Shown here piece after piece: positions 1 through 12,818 of a DNA stretch of 64,000 bases (positions are counted from its first letter, which is position 1; every line of letters starts with the position of its first letter). The position numbers were made by a program, and so were the translations under genes. The notes below the pieces were generated by a model that searched no databases, was not told the DNA's origin, and worked only from the letters and a program-made list of their open reading frames with translations. Source of the stretch: Montifringilla adamsi (taxonomy: Eukaryota > Chordata > Aves > Passeriformes > Passeridae); the NCBI GenBank assembly GCA_017590115.1, contig JAGGNK010006224.1, positions 153,592-217,591 on the forward strand. The letters run 5' to 3'.

Positions 1-266
1 AATGTCTTATATGTTGGGAGGGTTTGGGGATTTTTTTACCTCACTGTGAAATGCAGTACTTTACTTGGGTGTTAGTTCTTACAAGTCATAGGGCTTGTTT
101 GGCTTTTGGATCCGAGTACAATATTGTCACCTTTTTATATATGCCAAGTGGTTTGTGTACTAACTTCTTTATCATCATTCAGAAGTGAAAATAAAACTAA
201 TGTTTTGTCAACTGATTGTACTCTGTCTGGGATTACCTTGGAGTAATGTAAAGCACTGAGGTGTTA

Positions 267-309
267 CTATATATATATTTATATGTGTGTATATATATAT
301 ATATATATT
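267..309. repeat. AT/TG dinucleotide microsatellite
   Basis: Alternating TA runs interrupted by a short ATGTGTGTA segment. A second TA run lies about 70 bases downstream. Confidence 0.9.
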
Positions 310-377
310 ACCTCCTCAAGGTGAATATTTCAGCCAGAAGGATCTGTCTATGTACTTTAGTGTTTTAGCAGAAACTG

Positions 378-398
378 ATATATATATATATATATATG
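378..398. repeat. AT dinucleotide microsatellite
   Basis: Uninterrupted TA repeat of about ten units, likely to vary in length between individuals. Confidence 0.9.
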
Positions 399-3300
399 AT
401 TATGGAGAACTATCTAGAAGCTAACAGATGCAATGGCAAAAGTTAGGAAGTGTTTTGCATGTGGTATTTTAATTGCTTAGGTGGATTCCAGGAGAATCTA
501 GTGAAGTAGCTTGGTTAGGCTGCACAGCCAAAGCAAACAAGATTGCCAAATACAGTCCACCTTTTTCAATGCTTTTCAGGTGATAATCAGCACAGTAGAA
601 AGAACACTAGAAGATTAAAGAAGACTATTCCAAGTTTTGTTAATCACTGGAAAAAATAATCTTTAGTGTTTTAGCCTCTGATAACTAGTTTCACCTCTTA
701 AAGAAGGGAAAAAAAATCTCATTGAAGCAGATGCACAATGACTGTAGTTTTCTACTTAAATATTGATATTTTGTCCCATTAAATCAAGATCAAGAGCAGT
801 GCTTGTGTCTTGATTTAGATCTGTATGTGAGTTTGGGAGAAAACAAACAAAAGATATTTAAGTGATGTAAAGTTCGATGATGGCCATTTGCGTTTTGGGC
901 CATGAGATTTTTATTTGAGAAAGGAGATGTGTAGCATTGTGGGAGGAGGAATAAATAGTAGTTGACCCAGCAATGAATGAAAATAAGCTTCATGGTGTCA
1001 GGTTAACTAGGTATATTGGTAACAGCTGGTTTTCATGTATGCCAAACAGGATCCCTGACTATCAGCTGTCGACTTTTCTAACAGGCATCTGGACTTCCAA
1101 ATGTGATATGCAGCATCCCATTACTATTTTGAACAAGACCTCATGTATCTTCTTCTGGTGATATATGAGAAACTGCAGTTCTGGTGACCTCTAGGAGACC
1201 TGTATGACTTAGGCACCCAGGATCTCATTTCTTCCTCGATAATTGTTTTTCTGCTCCATATCTCCCTTGAAAATTGAAGGTATTAGCTTGTTTCAATCAT
1301 GTGTGACAGTGGTACTCTCTATGTTCTGCATTAGAAATCAGTGATCTGAAGCCAGCCTGGCCTGTCACATAAGAGGAGGCTCTAGGGGATGGAAATTGGA
1401 GGGGTCTTCACTCAGAGTCCCTCCTTAATAATCCCAATTTGTAATGAAGAACTTGCTGAAGTGGAATTTGTGTATAAATTAGCTAAGTTTTTAGCATAGC
1501 GCATGTGCAGCACAGTAATACCAGAATATTTTTTTATAAGTGCCTTACAGCAACTACTTGTATAAATACCTTTCTTATTCTGTGCTGAAGTAATGAGAAA
1601 AAATGAGGGAGTTGCAGCAAAACAGGGAAACACGAGTTGCTTTCCAGTGGTTGACTCTCTTGAGGCAGCCACTGAGCTCTCTTCTTGGGCCCAGACCCTA
1701 CTCAGAAAAAAAATTGTGCTGACTCTGGCACAGATGTGTGTCTGTAGCTCTGGGAATAACCTGTCCCTGAGTGGCATAGAGAATTTGCATTCCATTTTTA
1801 TGAACTCTCATAAGGCCAGTGTTTTCCAATTTCTGATTGATTGTCTTTACGTAATAAGGACAACTAATATAGATTTGTCCCAATGACTGAGGAAGGTCAG
1901 CTGTCACTGGTTCAGTTTAACAAAGCTGCTAAGGTTGCAGGATGAATTATATTTTGTTGCCTGCTGCAAAAAGCACACTATTTAAGTGGGATGTTTTTCA
2001 ATGATGTCTGATGACTTGTGTTTTCTCCCTCTATTCTATTGTACGATAGTCCTAATCATGGTTTAATTTATGTTGATGGATGCCCTCTGGCCACAGTCTC
2101 TCTGTAAGTTATGGAAGGCTTATGTGGAGTAAATGTTTTTAAAAGTCCATGATAAGGGGTTCTCATTAGGAGGGGTGTCAATTTTCAGAGCAGATATTCA
2201 GTCACAGCTTTGAATGAATAGGATCCGTAAGTATTCAGCATTTCAGAAAGCTGAGCCTAAGTTTTTTCTTGTGAGCACCTCATATTATTAATTATTTGTT
2301 CTGCCAGAGTGCAGGGGTGGGGAGGTTGAGAGACCATAGACTCTACAGCAAAGTTGTTGTAAGGTCAGCAACTTGGTACAATCCCCAGCTCAGCTGCATT
2401 GTATTAATTAGAGAGTAATGCAAAGGGTGTTTTGATGTGGGTCTTACAGTGGTGTCTGAATCACCTGTCTGGACTTCTGCAATAAAAAACTTCCTCACCT
2501 CTGCCAGACTGTCTTGGTTAGGGACCCAGAGCCCATTGCATCAGTCCTCCACAAAACCTAAACACAAAGTAAACAGTTCTTCAGGGAGTAAAATAGTCTT
2601 GGGTGCACCCTTGTTCTCAGGCTGGAATAGCACAAGGAGGTATTGGCTGCAATTAATCTCTGACAAGATTCCCAGATGTCTTTTCATGGAGTCTTTTCTG
2701 TTCCTTCTCCTGCACTGTTCAGTGAAGGCCCCCACACCAGCCCCAGAGCCTCCCAAAACCTCCACCTGTTCTGAACTTCCCCACTCATCCTAGCATAAAC
2801 CTATTCATAGTCCTTGAGCCACCAACCTCAGCCATTGTAGGTCCCTTCCATCTATTTCCATCCACTATTTCCTCTTCCAGTCCCAAATCCTTGTCCATGT
2901 ACACCATCTTCCCAATGCCAGCCTTCCTCTTGTATTCCTCTCCATCCTCATGTCTAGGTACCTAAGTACATCTTACCCCTCTGCTTCTTTGCTTCTGCTA
3001 CTACTATACTTTTGTTGGCCACTGCTGCACTGCTATGGACACTGTGAACTCTCTCTTGGCCACCTTCATTTTGGGCTTCTCTTTCAGAAGAAAACCCTCT
3101 CTCCTGCTGTGTGGCTATAGAAAGCCCAACTGCACCCACCAAAATTACACAAGACAGAATGCAGATTACTTGGGAGGTTTGCTTTTCTTCCCCTTTGCTC
3201 TGCTTCCTGTTCATTATCCACCTCAGAGAAGTTTGTTTGGTGGGCCAGTTGTGACTGTGGAACAGGTAATTCAATTCATGAGCTCTACAGCCATCCCATA

Positions 3301-3563
3301 GGTCTCCCCAGTTGGTGAGTGTTCTTTATAGCCTTTCCACTTCAGCCTTAGTCTGCCTGTCCATTGGGCAAAATCACCCTTTGGACAGAATAAGAGCCAC
3401 ACAATCCTAATGTAGTAAAGGGAAGGGACTCTTCCTCACTGAAACTCTTTTTCTTTCTCCTGAGGAAAGGACTCTTGAAAACAACTCTGCCTAGCTGTTG
3501 TTCACACCAGTAGTGAAAACATCAGCTCTTCATGACTGGAGCACAGACAGAGAATGGTTTGCC

Positions 3564-3584
3564 TTTTTTTTTTTTTTTTTTTTT
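3564..3584. repeat. poly-T tract
   Basis: Run of 21 T. There is no obvious retrocopy beside it and no target-site duplication was found. Confidence 0.9.
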
Positions 3585-4800
3585 GATTATGACTATAAAT
3601 GTCATAGTTTTGTGGGCACCACTCAGCTGTTTTTTTAGCAGAAAGTTACTCTAGATGTGGTGAAAAATACTGCCCATTGCAAGCAGTTCCTGGTTTTCGA
3701 GAGCAGCCAGATAAATTTGTTTCTCACAGTGCATAGGAATGGATTGCATTGCCTTCTCTGGTGACAGACTGCTAGGCTTGCAAAAAGCATAATAACTTTG
3801 TCCTTCCACACTTAAATACATAGTTCTGAGGCTATTTTTGGTGATCTGAGCAGAGAAACTGGAAAACCATTCATGGAAAACTTGTCGGGGAAGTAGTCTT
3901 TTTTACATGGAGGAAGAGAGAGTTCCTTATGAAAGGCATGTTATTGTCTCATTTTATGGCTGACTGGATCTTGATTCTGTTGTAATATGAATTACTGTTA
4001 TAATCTAAAATCTGCTATCAGAGGTAGGTGCATATTTTGGGGTAAGGTAGCACTCAAATTGGCTTTTTCTCTAGGTCTGTTGCAAGGAGGATTTAGATTT
4101 ATTGCAGTGGTGGGTAGTGACTGGTATCCCAGGGTTTGGTGGGAAAAGGTTCAGGAACCTTGGACTCTGCCCTGTGCAGCATGGCTGCGGTTTTTGGGGT
4201 TTTTTTTGACATTTAGTGACCACAGCATTTCTGTTTGGACTATTTGTCTGTTGCTATAGAAACCTTTGGTGGTAGACCTGTTCACACAGGTGAATAAGAA
4301 GTTTAATTGCATAAAAATGAAGCATGAAACAGGTGTTACCTGTAAATAAAACCTCTGTTAAAATAATGGCATTGATAAATCCATGGATCGCTGCTTGCAA
4401 ACAAAGCTCTGAAAAAAACTGCCTGGATTAAAGTACTGTTGCATAATCCATGAGTGTGCTGTGATAATTTTAGAATGAGGTGATGTGTTCTGTACTGTCT
4501 TCCTTTACTCTGTAAATAATGTATGAAATTTTGAAGATAGATGTAAAGAACAAAACATTTCCAATTTTAGGAAAGAGGTTTTTGTGTGGAAATTGGTGTA
4601 GTTTAGATGGTGGGTCTGGATTCCTGTACTTGTTGTTGGGACCCACACTGAGAATATATATATAAAAATATATATATGTTCCTGCTAGAAGGCCTTTTTA
4701 CATTTCCAGAGGAATATGATAAAACAGTGTATTACTATTAATTTTGAAATAAAAACTTTCTCGTAGGCATTAATTTTCTTTTATATCCATAACCCCAAAG

Positions 4801-4966
4801 AAATTTAAAAAAAAAACAAAAAAACCCCAAAAAACCAAAAACAAAAACACCAAACAAACAAACAAACAAAAAAACCCCAGACAAAACACAAAAAACAAAC
4901 AAACAAACAAAACAAAAACAAAACAAAAAAAAAAAAAAACAAAAAAAAACCCAAACCCCAAAAAAC
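4801..4966. repeat. A-rich (AAAC)n-like low-complexity tract
   Basis: About 165 bases composed almost only of A and C on the + strand, including runs of AAAC units and a run of A near 4926-4939. The complementary strand gives hydrophobic, Phe-rich open frames (within 4738-4979) that are artefacts of composition. Confidence 0.9.
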
Positions 4967-7900
4967 TATAACAATGCAATTGAATGTAGTAGAGGAGTTG
5001 AGAAGCTAAGACTGTGAAAGGGAGAATTTATTTTAAAAAATTCCTTTGCCTTACAACACTGCTGTTAGCATCATGTCCATTCCTGCCTGTGATCCTCTCT
5101 GGTCACAGAGACTGCTTCAGTGGAAACAACTGTATTTTTCAGCAATATTTTACACCAGGCAGCTTTTTGTTTTATGTTATTTTCTATTTCTTCTGCCTAA
5201 CAGGAAATTTAGTTGTAATTCTGTTGATAATTTTTTTAAAGTTTTCTTTGAAGATGAATGTTTCTGTTTGGTATTGTTGCACTCTTCTGTTCTGCTATCT
5301 GTAGCTTTTCTTTGCTGGCAGGATAGAGGCTGGCTAGAAAATCTGATTTAGGATTAGGGTCAGTTTCTAGCTAAATTTGACCTGGATGGCACTGAACACT
5401 TTAGGACTCATTGTTAATAAAAAAAAAAATGAGCAATTTTTCTTTACAGAGTCATGATGAACATTGTCCATTAGAGGATTAAATAATTGTTTTGTATAAG
5501 AAGCTTGCAATGGAAACTTTGAAACAAAAATTCAAGTATGTTTTATGCACTCTCTATTTCTACAGAAATTTAAGAATTAACCAGTAATTTTATCATTCAA
5601 AAAGAAAAGATTTTATATTGACAAATTTATATGAAGTGATTACTTTTACAGCTTAGCAAACCTATCTATAAAAAATATTTAAAAGGTAGAAAACACTGTA
5701 AATGCAAGGTATATCAAGTACCCTGTCTAATATTGTGTTGTCTCCTTGAATAACATCCATGCATTTCAGAAAAGTGTTTTGTCATTTGATGTGACTGTTG
5801 CTTTGTGGCTAGAAATGCAGTTTCTGCAGCACAGGGCCTATTCTGCACATATGACTGTGTAGTGTTTGTAGGTGTATGTACTGTTCTCAGTTTTATCTCT
5901 AATAGAGTTAAGTGCTTTTGAAGCACAAGAGGAGTTTTTTAATGAGAATTAATCTCATTATTTGCTTTTATCTGATCCTATAATTTCCTGTTGCCTACAT
6001 AGTAGGAAAAGAAAAGCTCCCTGGAAATCTTGTGCTCAAGTGTGGAATTGGTGTGAAATCAGTCTTTCTTTTCAACATGAGGCTGGCAGGGAGGGAAGGG
6101 AGTGGGTAACAGATCAGAAGCAGAGTGCACCAGCGTTTGCCTTTGGTTTGCGGTTTGTTTGCTTCATTTGCTTTTCCCAAAGTTGCATGGTTAGAGGATT
6201 TCAGTTTTACTGTAATTCTCATTAGTTGCGTTGTTAATCTCTCCACTGTAATTTAAAGCTCTGGTTCCCCTAAAGTTATGAACCAATTTTTGATGTATCC
6301 ATTGTGCCTACTAAGGATCTAACTATAGCAATTTTAGTGTGTTATTACTTGCTTTAGTTGTGCTGAAGCCTACAGTGGAACAGATATATTACTCAGCAAA
6401 TGTCTGTGGCAACAGTGGGTTGTAATTGCTTAATTAGGCAAATGTATAGTAATTTAGCTAGTGAAATATTTTAGCCATCCTTGATTTAATTCTGCACTGT
6501 ATTAGTTTGAATAGCACATGAAGAACTGAGGGGGAAAGTGCATCACAAATTGATCAGAATGCTTCATTAAACTGAGTTTAGATTTTCCTGAGGATACAGC
6601 TGTAATAAACCAGTTTAAGTAGACTATTTCCTCTAGGAATTCAAGCATAAGTCACTGTCAAAAAAATGTCATTAATTATTCACTGCAGATCTCAGTCATT
6701 GCTGCACTTTGGTCCCTGCTTAACAGGGTACTCTCTTTCCATGTGTTTGCATTGCTAGAATTCCTGCATTTTTTTCAGTAGTCAGGGAGCACTGCAGATT
6801 TGCTGAATTAATATATTGTTATTTCCTCCTTACATGTATAACCTCTGAAATAGCTATAATCTGTTTACGTAGTGGGTGTATTCTTTTCTTCCAAGATATA
6901 TTCATGGTGTGTGGGGAGACAGGAGGAGGAAGAGGAGAAAAGTAGCATGATCCATTATAATTTAGCAACATTTTTGAATATAGTGAGCTGGGTACTCCAA
7001 GAAGTTTCTTTGCATGACACAACATGGTGTGTAATGAATGTGGAAGACTCATGGAAAACTTCCTTATTAGGGGCATGTCCATTTATGTAGGGTCTCTTCT
7101 AAAAAGCATCTCCTTCCTTCCCCCTCTTGCAATAGACAAGGCAGAGCATGTGATAGAAGGATATGGTTTCTCTAGTGGTGCTGCTCTCATATTTTGCCAA
7201 AAATGGTGTTTAGCGCTCAGGAACCTGCAAGCAAACCTTTCTGCTTCTGAGGCTGCTCCTTGCTGGGTTGGAGCACAGCCTGGGCAAAGCAGAATTGAGT
7301 GTGTTGTTAACTTCAAGGTATTTTAGAAGGTTTGAATGTTTTCTAGCCATGAGGTGGCATGCAGAGATGATGGAGCTACACCTGCCAACACAGCTGCATT
7401 AGGGCTTCTCACATCACAGCAGAGTCCTACTCTCCTGCGGTATAGTATTGCTACCTGGTTCTAGTGGATAAAACATGACAGTTTTATTTTTGTCACTTTT
7501 GCTGGGAAGTCACAGCAGAACTGAGACAGCTCAATGCCTCACACTCAGCACCCCAAACTTCAGGTGCCCTTTAAGTAGATCCAAGGCACTGGGTTATGCA
7601 TGGAGTCTGAACTCAAGGCAGGAAAGAGGAAATTGAGAACAAATTTTTGATCTTAAGTTTCCAGAAGGTACCAATATTTCATGCTACTAGTTTTATGTTC
7701 CATGAAACATATGTCCTGTAAAAAATTGTTATAAATTATTTATTGCAGAAATCTGTTTTCCCAGAGTTGTATTCTCTTCCCCTTTCAGAGAGTATCCACC
7801 TTATTCTGCCTGATGTTTCATCCTTATTCATGAGCAGCATTAATGAAGCAGGTGTATAATATAATTTTCTTAGCACAAGCAATGCCTGCCTATAGTATTC

Positions 7901-9361
7901 ATAGTTTGTTCTAGTGAGGAAGAGGTAGAGGCATTGTGGTAGACTGTTTAAAATTAAAGCTGTTCTTTCTGCTTCTGGAAGGTGTAAATAGGTTTCAGTA
8001 TTAAATGGAAGAACCTGATTTCATCCGGTTGTGGCAGTAAATAGTGTCTGCAATCATCCATGAGAAGCAATTAATTTATACAATAATTAGGAATCACTTT
8101 CCTTTATATGGAAATCAAAGGTTAACAGACTTTCTCAAACACTCAGTGATCTGAATTTTGGTTTCAAAGACAACTTCCATGTCCCAGCTTCAGCCAGCTA
8201 AAGTTTTCTGTAGCAGGTTTGCTGCCAGACACTGAGGCTGAGTGACAGGTCCTTATTGGCGGCAGGGCTGCAGATCTGCATTTTCTCTTTCTCTGTGTTT
8301 TCTTTTGTTTACTTTCTCAGTCACACTTTTGTATATGCTTCAACTTTCTCCCATCTGTTTATTCATGCCTGACAGTATTTGTTTGTCTTGTTGGCAGGTC
8401 ACAGGTAGATTGCTAGGGGTTAGTTAAGTACATAGAGCAGGCCATTTTAGTGGTACAATTTCAGGAATTTGAAAGGTGTTTCAGTACTTGGAGCATGGGA
8501 ACTGAACTTTTTCAAATATCAATGCACATCTGTGAAACGTGACACATAAAATCCTGATTAATAATTCATAATTGCCAGGGGATTGTGATATTAAGATTTT
8601 GACATCTATATATTGTTAAATGTGTGTAATTTTTATAGAGAAAAAACCCCAACTCGGTGCCTAGTAACAATGCTTGATTCAACCTGTACTGGATAAATTC
8701 AGGTCATATTTATTTTAGATTGACTTCTATGAACATTTTCCAGTTTCAGATTGGTCATGATAGGCAGATTATCAGCTCTCAGTGAATTCCTAAGTAAACT
8801 AAATAATGTAGCACAATAATGGGGGCAAATTCCTATGACTGGGGGCTGGCAAAACACAAAGGGATTGCCCAGGACATTTGATGGGAATAAGCAAGAAATT
8901 GTCCAACCTGCCAGAGTCCTTGTAGGGACCTTCTCCCTTCCTGCTCCTCTTAGCTGTACTCTGAATGGGACTTTGGGCAGGATTTTGCCTGGGACAGAAG
9001 ACAAATACACAGAAGAGTAACAGTCACTGGCTCCATTGAATGGAGTGGAATTTTCCATCATTGTTATTGCTTGCTGCACGTACTGCCAGAGCGAACAGCA
9101 TCCCTGGCCAGCAGCCATGGTCCTCCACTCTGGTGCTCCCAGGGAACACAAGATGACCCTACCCAGGGAACTTGTTAGACACTCACAGGACAGTGAAAAA
9201 CAAGGCAAGGCAGACAGAGACAGTGGCAGACGGGAGCAAAAGGAAGCCATGAGAGAAAACTGAGCAAACTGAAAAGCAGCCTGCTCAGCTGCCATTAGCC
9301 CTAATAATGTGCAGTTTTCATTTCCTTTCTTCCCCTTTTTTTACTGTCTTGTTTTGGTTTT

Positions 9362-9363
<2 letters not shown>

Positions 9364-9404
<41 letters not shown>
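9364..9404. repeat. poly-T tract (41 bases)
   Basis: Uninterrupted T run preceded by GTTTTGGTTTTGG. It could be the reverse-strand poly-A of a retroelement, but no retroelement body was recognised on either side. Confidence 0.9.
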
Positions 9405-9409
<5 letters not shown>

Positions 9410-12400
9410 TAAAGTAGGTATTTGATAACACTTCTTATTTTTTACTAGTGAAATGTTAATTCTGTCAGTAAATATTCCTCTGTGTCTGTTCCTACTAAGT
9501 AAGTTTTGGCACTTTTCCAGAGCACAATGCCTATGATGGAAAAATGAAAATATTAGTCTGGATGTGGGAAAACTTGCATACTTGAGATTAAGAAAATTAA
9601 TAAGAAGATGAAAACCTCAGTAAAAAAGGATATCTGGCATGTTTCAGTAGTTTTCTCAGGAAAAGGTAGATGGTCAAGAATAGGGAAACAAATGTTTTCA
9701 CCCTCTGCATCCTAACATTTTCTGATCAGTGGTTTGCTTGAATATTTCTCAACATGTGTCTGATGCTGCCACAGTCAAGGGCTGCCACAGTTGCAGAAGA
9801 GCTTGAGGGCTGTTCTGTTTTGCAAGTGATATTTCAGTTTTGACAACTTTTGAAAGTCACACAGAATTTATGATGGCACGTAAGGAATGTCAATAGTAAA
9901 TATTATTAACAAATTTTGGGATATTTGAGGAATTTCCTCAGGGAAGGGTAGCTGCCTGCTGTGGAATGTTTTATGCCAACATTTGTGGGCAAAAAAATGA
10001 GTCCAAAGGGGACTTAACCAAAATGGTTAAGAGGCATCATACAGGTCTAAAAGGCAAAGAGTTCCCATTCTCTTAATTTGATCCTTGATGAAAATTGCAG
10101 ATTCATATATTAAAATATTTATTCCTAAACCATGGGGAATCTCACAGATCTTGACATTTCTTTAAGATATTTCTGTAAGGTGTAGTGTAAACTTTCAATG
10201 GTGAATTTTTATTTCATGTTAAAAATTATAGTGACCTGTATGAATGAACCAAAGATGTAACACTGTGGATCTTTTCTATCAGATTATATTTCAGTTTCAA
10301 TTAGAAATTCTTACTCAATATATATTTGAACATGCATGTATTATTAAATGAAAAGACGCTTTCCAAGATGCTAAGGGCACTTCATAGTGAGCTAATAGAT
10401 ATTGTTAGGAAAAGCATAGCCCCCAGTTCTAAAGTCTGAGAGAGTGATCTGAGAAGATTATAATTTTCTAAAAATGAGGAATAAAACTTGCTCATAGCTT
10501 TCAGCTGCTAACACTGATGGGTACTCAGTGTGTAGGTGTGATTATCAGCATAATAAAAGTCCATATTCTATGTAAAATGAAAAAAGAAAGTTACTTTGCC
10601 CTTGATGATAATGCTGCTAGACATGAGTAATCTTTAGAGTTTTATTGAATTTATGAACAATCATCTGAAGTAGCTGTACAGAGCTTTTAATATTCAGTAG
10701 AAGTTGTTTTTTTTTTTTTTAATTTTGATCTTAAATTCAATGCCCTGTGGAGAAAGCTAATACAAAATTGGCGTTTGTGTCTTATTGAAATGTTAATTTA
10801 CCAAGAAGTTACCCAAATATTTAATTCTGCTAGTAGTTAAGACAGATCAGTTTGCTACTGGTTGACTAGAACAGATAAGCCAAAGCATTACAGCATTGTG
10901 AATGTTGTGCAACGATACCTGTAGTAAAATTTAGACAACAGTATTGTTCAGATATGTGTTATGCTTTGCTCTCCACTTGTTTATTATTTTCTGCATACTA
11001 TATAACTCATAGGAAAAATTAAAAGTTTGATTCTTCAGGAGCTCTACTGCGTGGAAACCAGCATTGTGCCAGATTCTTTCCTATAACTTCAGTTCAGACC
11101 TTAATTCTCTGACAGTGCTGGACTTTTCTTGTTGTGGTGAACCTCTTCTGTGAGCTGGGTGATGGAGCAGCTGCCTCTCTAAGCCAGGCTGGAGGGGATG
11201 GGGATGGGAGAGCTGTGTGTGTCCGATACAGCCTAGTGCTCCTGCAGCCAAGGCAGCCTCTGCTCATCTCCCACTCATCCCAGTTTGCCATGGCAGTGGG
11301 GAGGAGCTCAGGGGTTGTACCCAGCAACACAAGCTGGTTTGGTTCATGTTGCTGTCAAAGTGCATGTCCTGACTTAATTTACTTTGGGCCTAGTGTGAGG
11401 CATTGCATAACTTTAATTTTGTCCTTTTTGCAGTGCTTGGCCAGTGGCCCTTCAGGCTGGGTGAGACAGTGTCCTTAGCTGCCTTTATATGTAGGTTTTA
11501 GGGCACTGGTTTAGATAACCCACTTAATGGGTTTTTTTTTTCCTTATGTTGTTGCTAGATGGCACCCCTTATACATATTTGCCCTGTGCAGCTCATTTAG
11601 CTTTCCTAGACTGGGGCTCTGCCTCTCTGCTGTGCCAGCAGGGCTCGCCCTCACCCGACAGAGGGCAGATAGCTCAGAAAGGGATGGTCTGCTGCACTGG
11701 AGAGAGGGCAGTGAAGCAGGGTCCCACCAGTCCTGGCAGTCATTCCACAGGTCTGGCTAGTTTGTTCAGCTGAGAACGAGGAGGCTCTGAATCTTCTCCA
11801 CACTGTCATGTTTAGACTCGAGCAGGAAAGAACGCCCGTGCTTTCCACAGTGGCTATTGACCCACATCAGTTCTGGGGGAAAACAAACCCCTGTAATATG
11901 AGTTTCTGAGTGCAGACTCCTGTAAAAAGTGTGTCAGCTATGATCAGTGCATTTTGTTTATTTTAAACAGGTGCATTGTCATGTCCAAGATGCTGTCGAA
12001 AATTTTTCCAAGAATTTGAACTTTACGGCAGGCTTTAAGACTGTCCCTTTAAAAGTCCATGCCAGGTGCCTATCTCCCTGTCCTCCTGGTAGGGTGGCTG
12101 CATGCAGGGCTGCTAAGTGAACATCCACTTTCCTGGGACAAGAGTTCAGTAACTGGCACAATTCAAATTACTCCATCAGACCCCACGTGTGTTCCATTAC
12201 CAGTCTGGTCTCCGCCAGGGTGGCTTGGTCCAGTCTTATTTTTCTAATTTGGGAGTGAATTGAGTTGCACTGTGCTGTTTCCCATGTACAGAGAGGTGCT
12301 GTGAAATGATGACATTTGAGGTAACAATAGGCCTGGCAGATGTGTGTATGTGTGGCTTCCATCTCAGCTGTACCCATGTCTCCTTATCTTTACTGATACA

Positions 12401-12793
12401 ATACCAAATTTAAATTGCAAGTACCCAACCAACATGATTTTCTGTGCAGACATTTTTTCATTTAACTAGGAGAGTTAACCAAGTAAAAGTTTTTTAAGTC
12501 ACCAAGTCAATGTACTTCTAACAGTTCAAAGTTACTTTAATTTTACAAACACTTCCTCAGAATTTTTCCTTCAAAACTATACCATGTTTTTTGTACATAA
12601 TTCTTCAATTTTTGTCTAGGATGTTTTTGAAAAACAACATCCTGGTTTTTTGAACTTACCTTCAAACTAAGATGAAAATAGAATTTTAAAACTGGAATGA
12701 AAACAAGTTTTTACAGCATCTTTAAATTATTTTTTTATAAAACTGCAGCTCAAAAACTGTCTCAAAACATGCTTGATAAAGAAAAATCTTGTT

Positions 12794-12818
12794 TTATATA
12801 TCTATATCTATATATCTC
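12794..12818. repeat. short TATATC-type simple repeat
   Basis: Imperfect repetition of TATATC/TATC units between T-rich and unique sequence. Confidence 0.7.

Noticed and set aside
4738..4979. Phe/Val-rich membrane-like frames on the minus strand
   Set aside because: They are direct translations of the A/C-only low-complexity tract.
8699..9295. 198-codon open frame on the minus strand, the longest in the window
   Set aside because: No recognisable domain, composition like translated random sequence, no splice or poly-A context, and a long T run directly beyond its 5' end that does not fit a retrocopy orientation.
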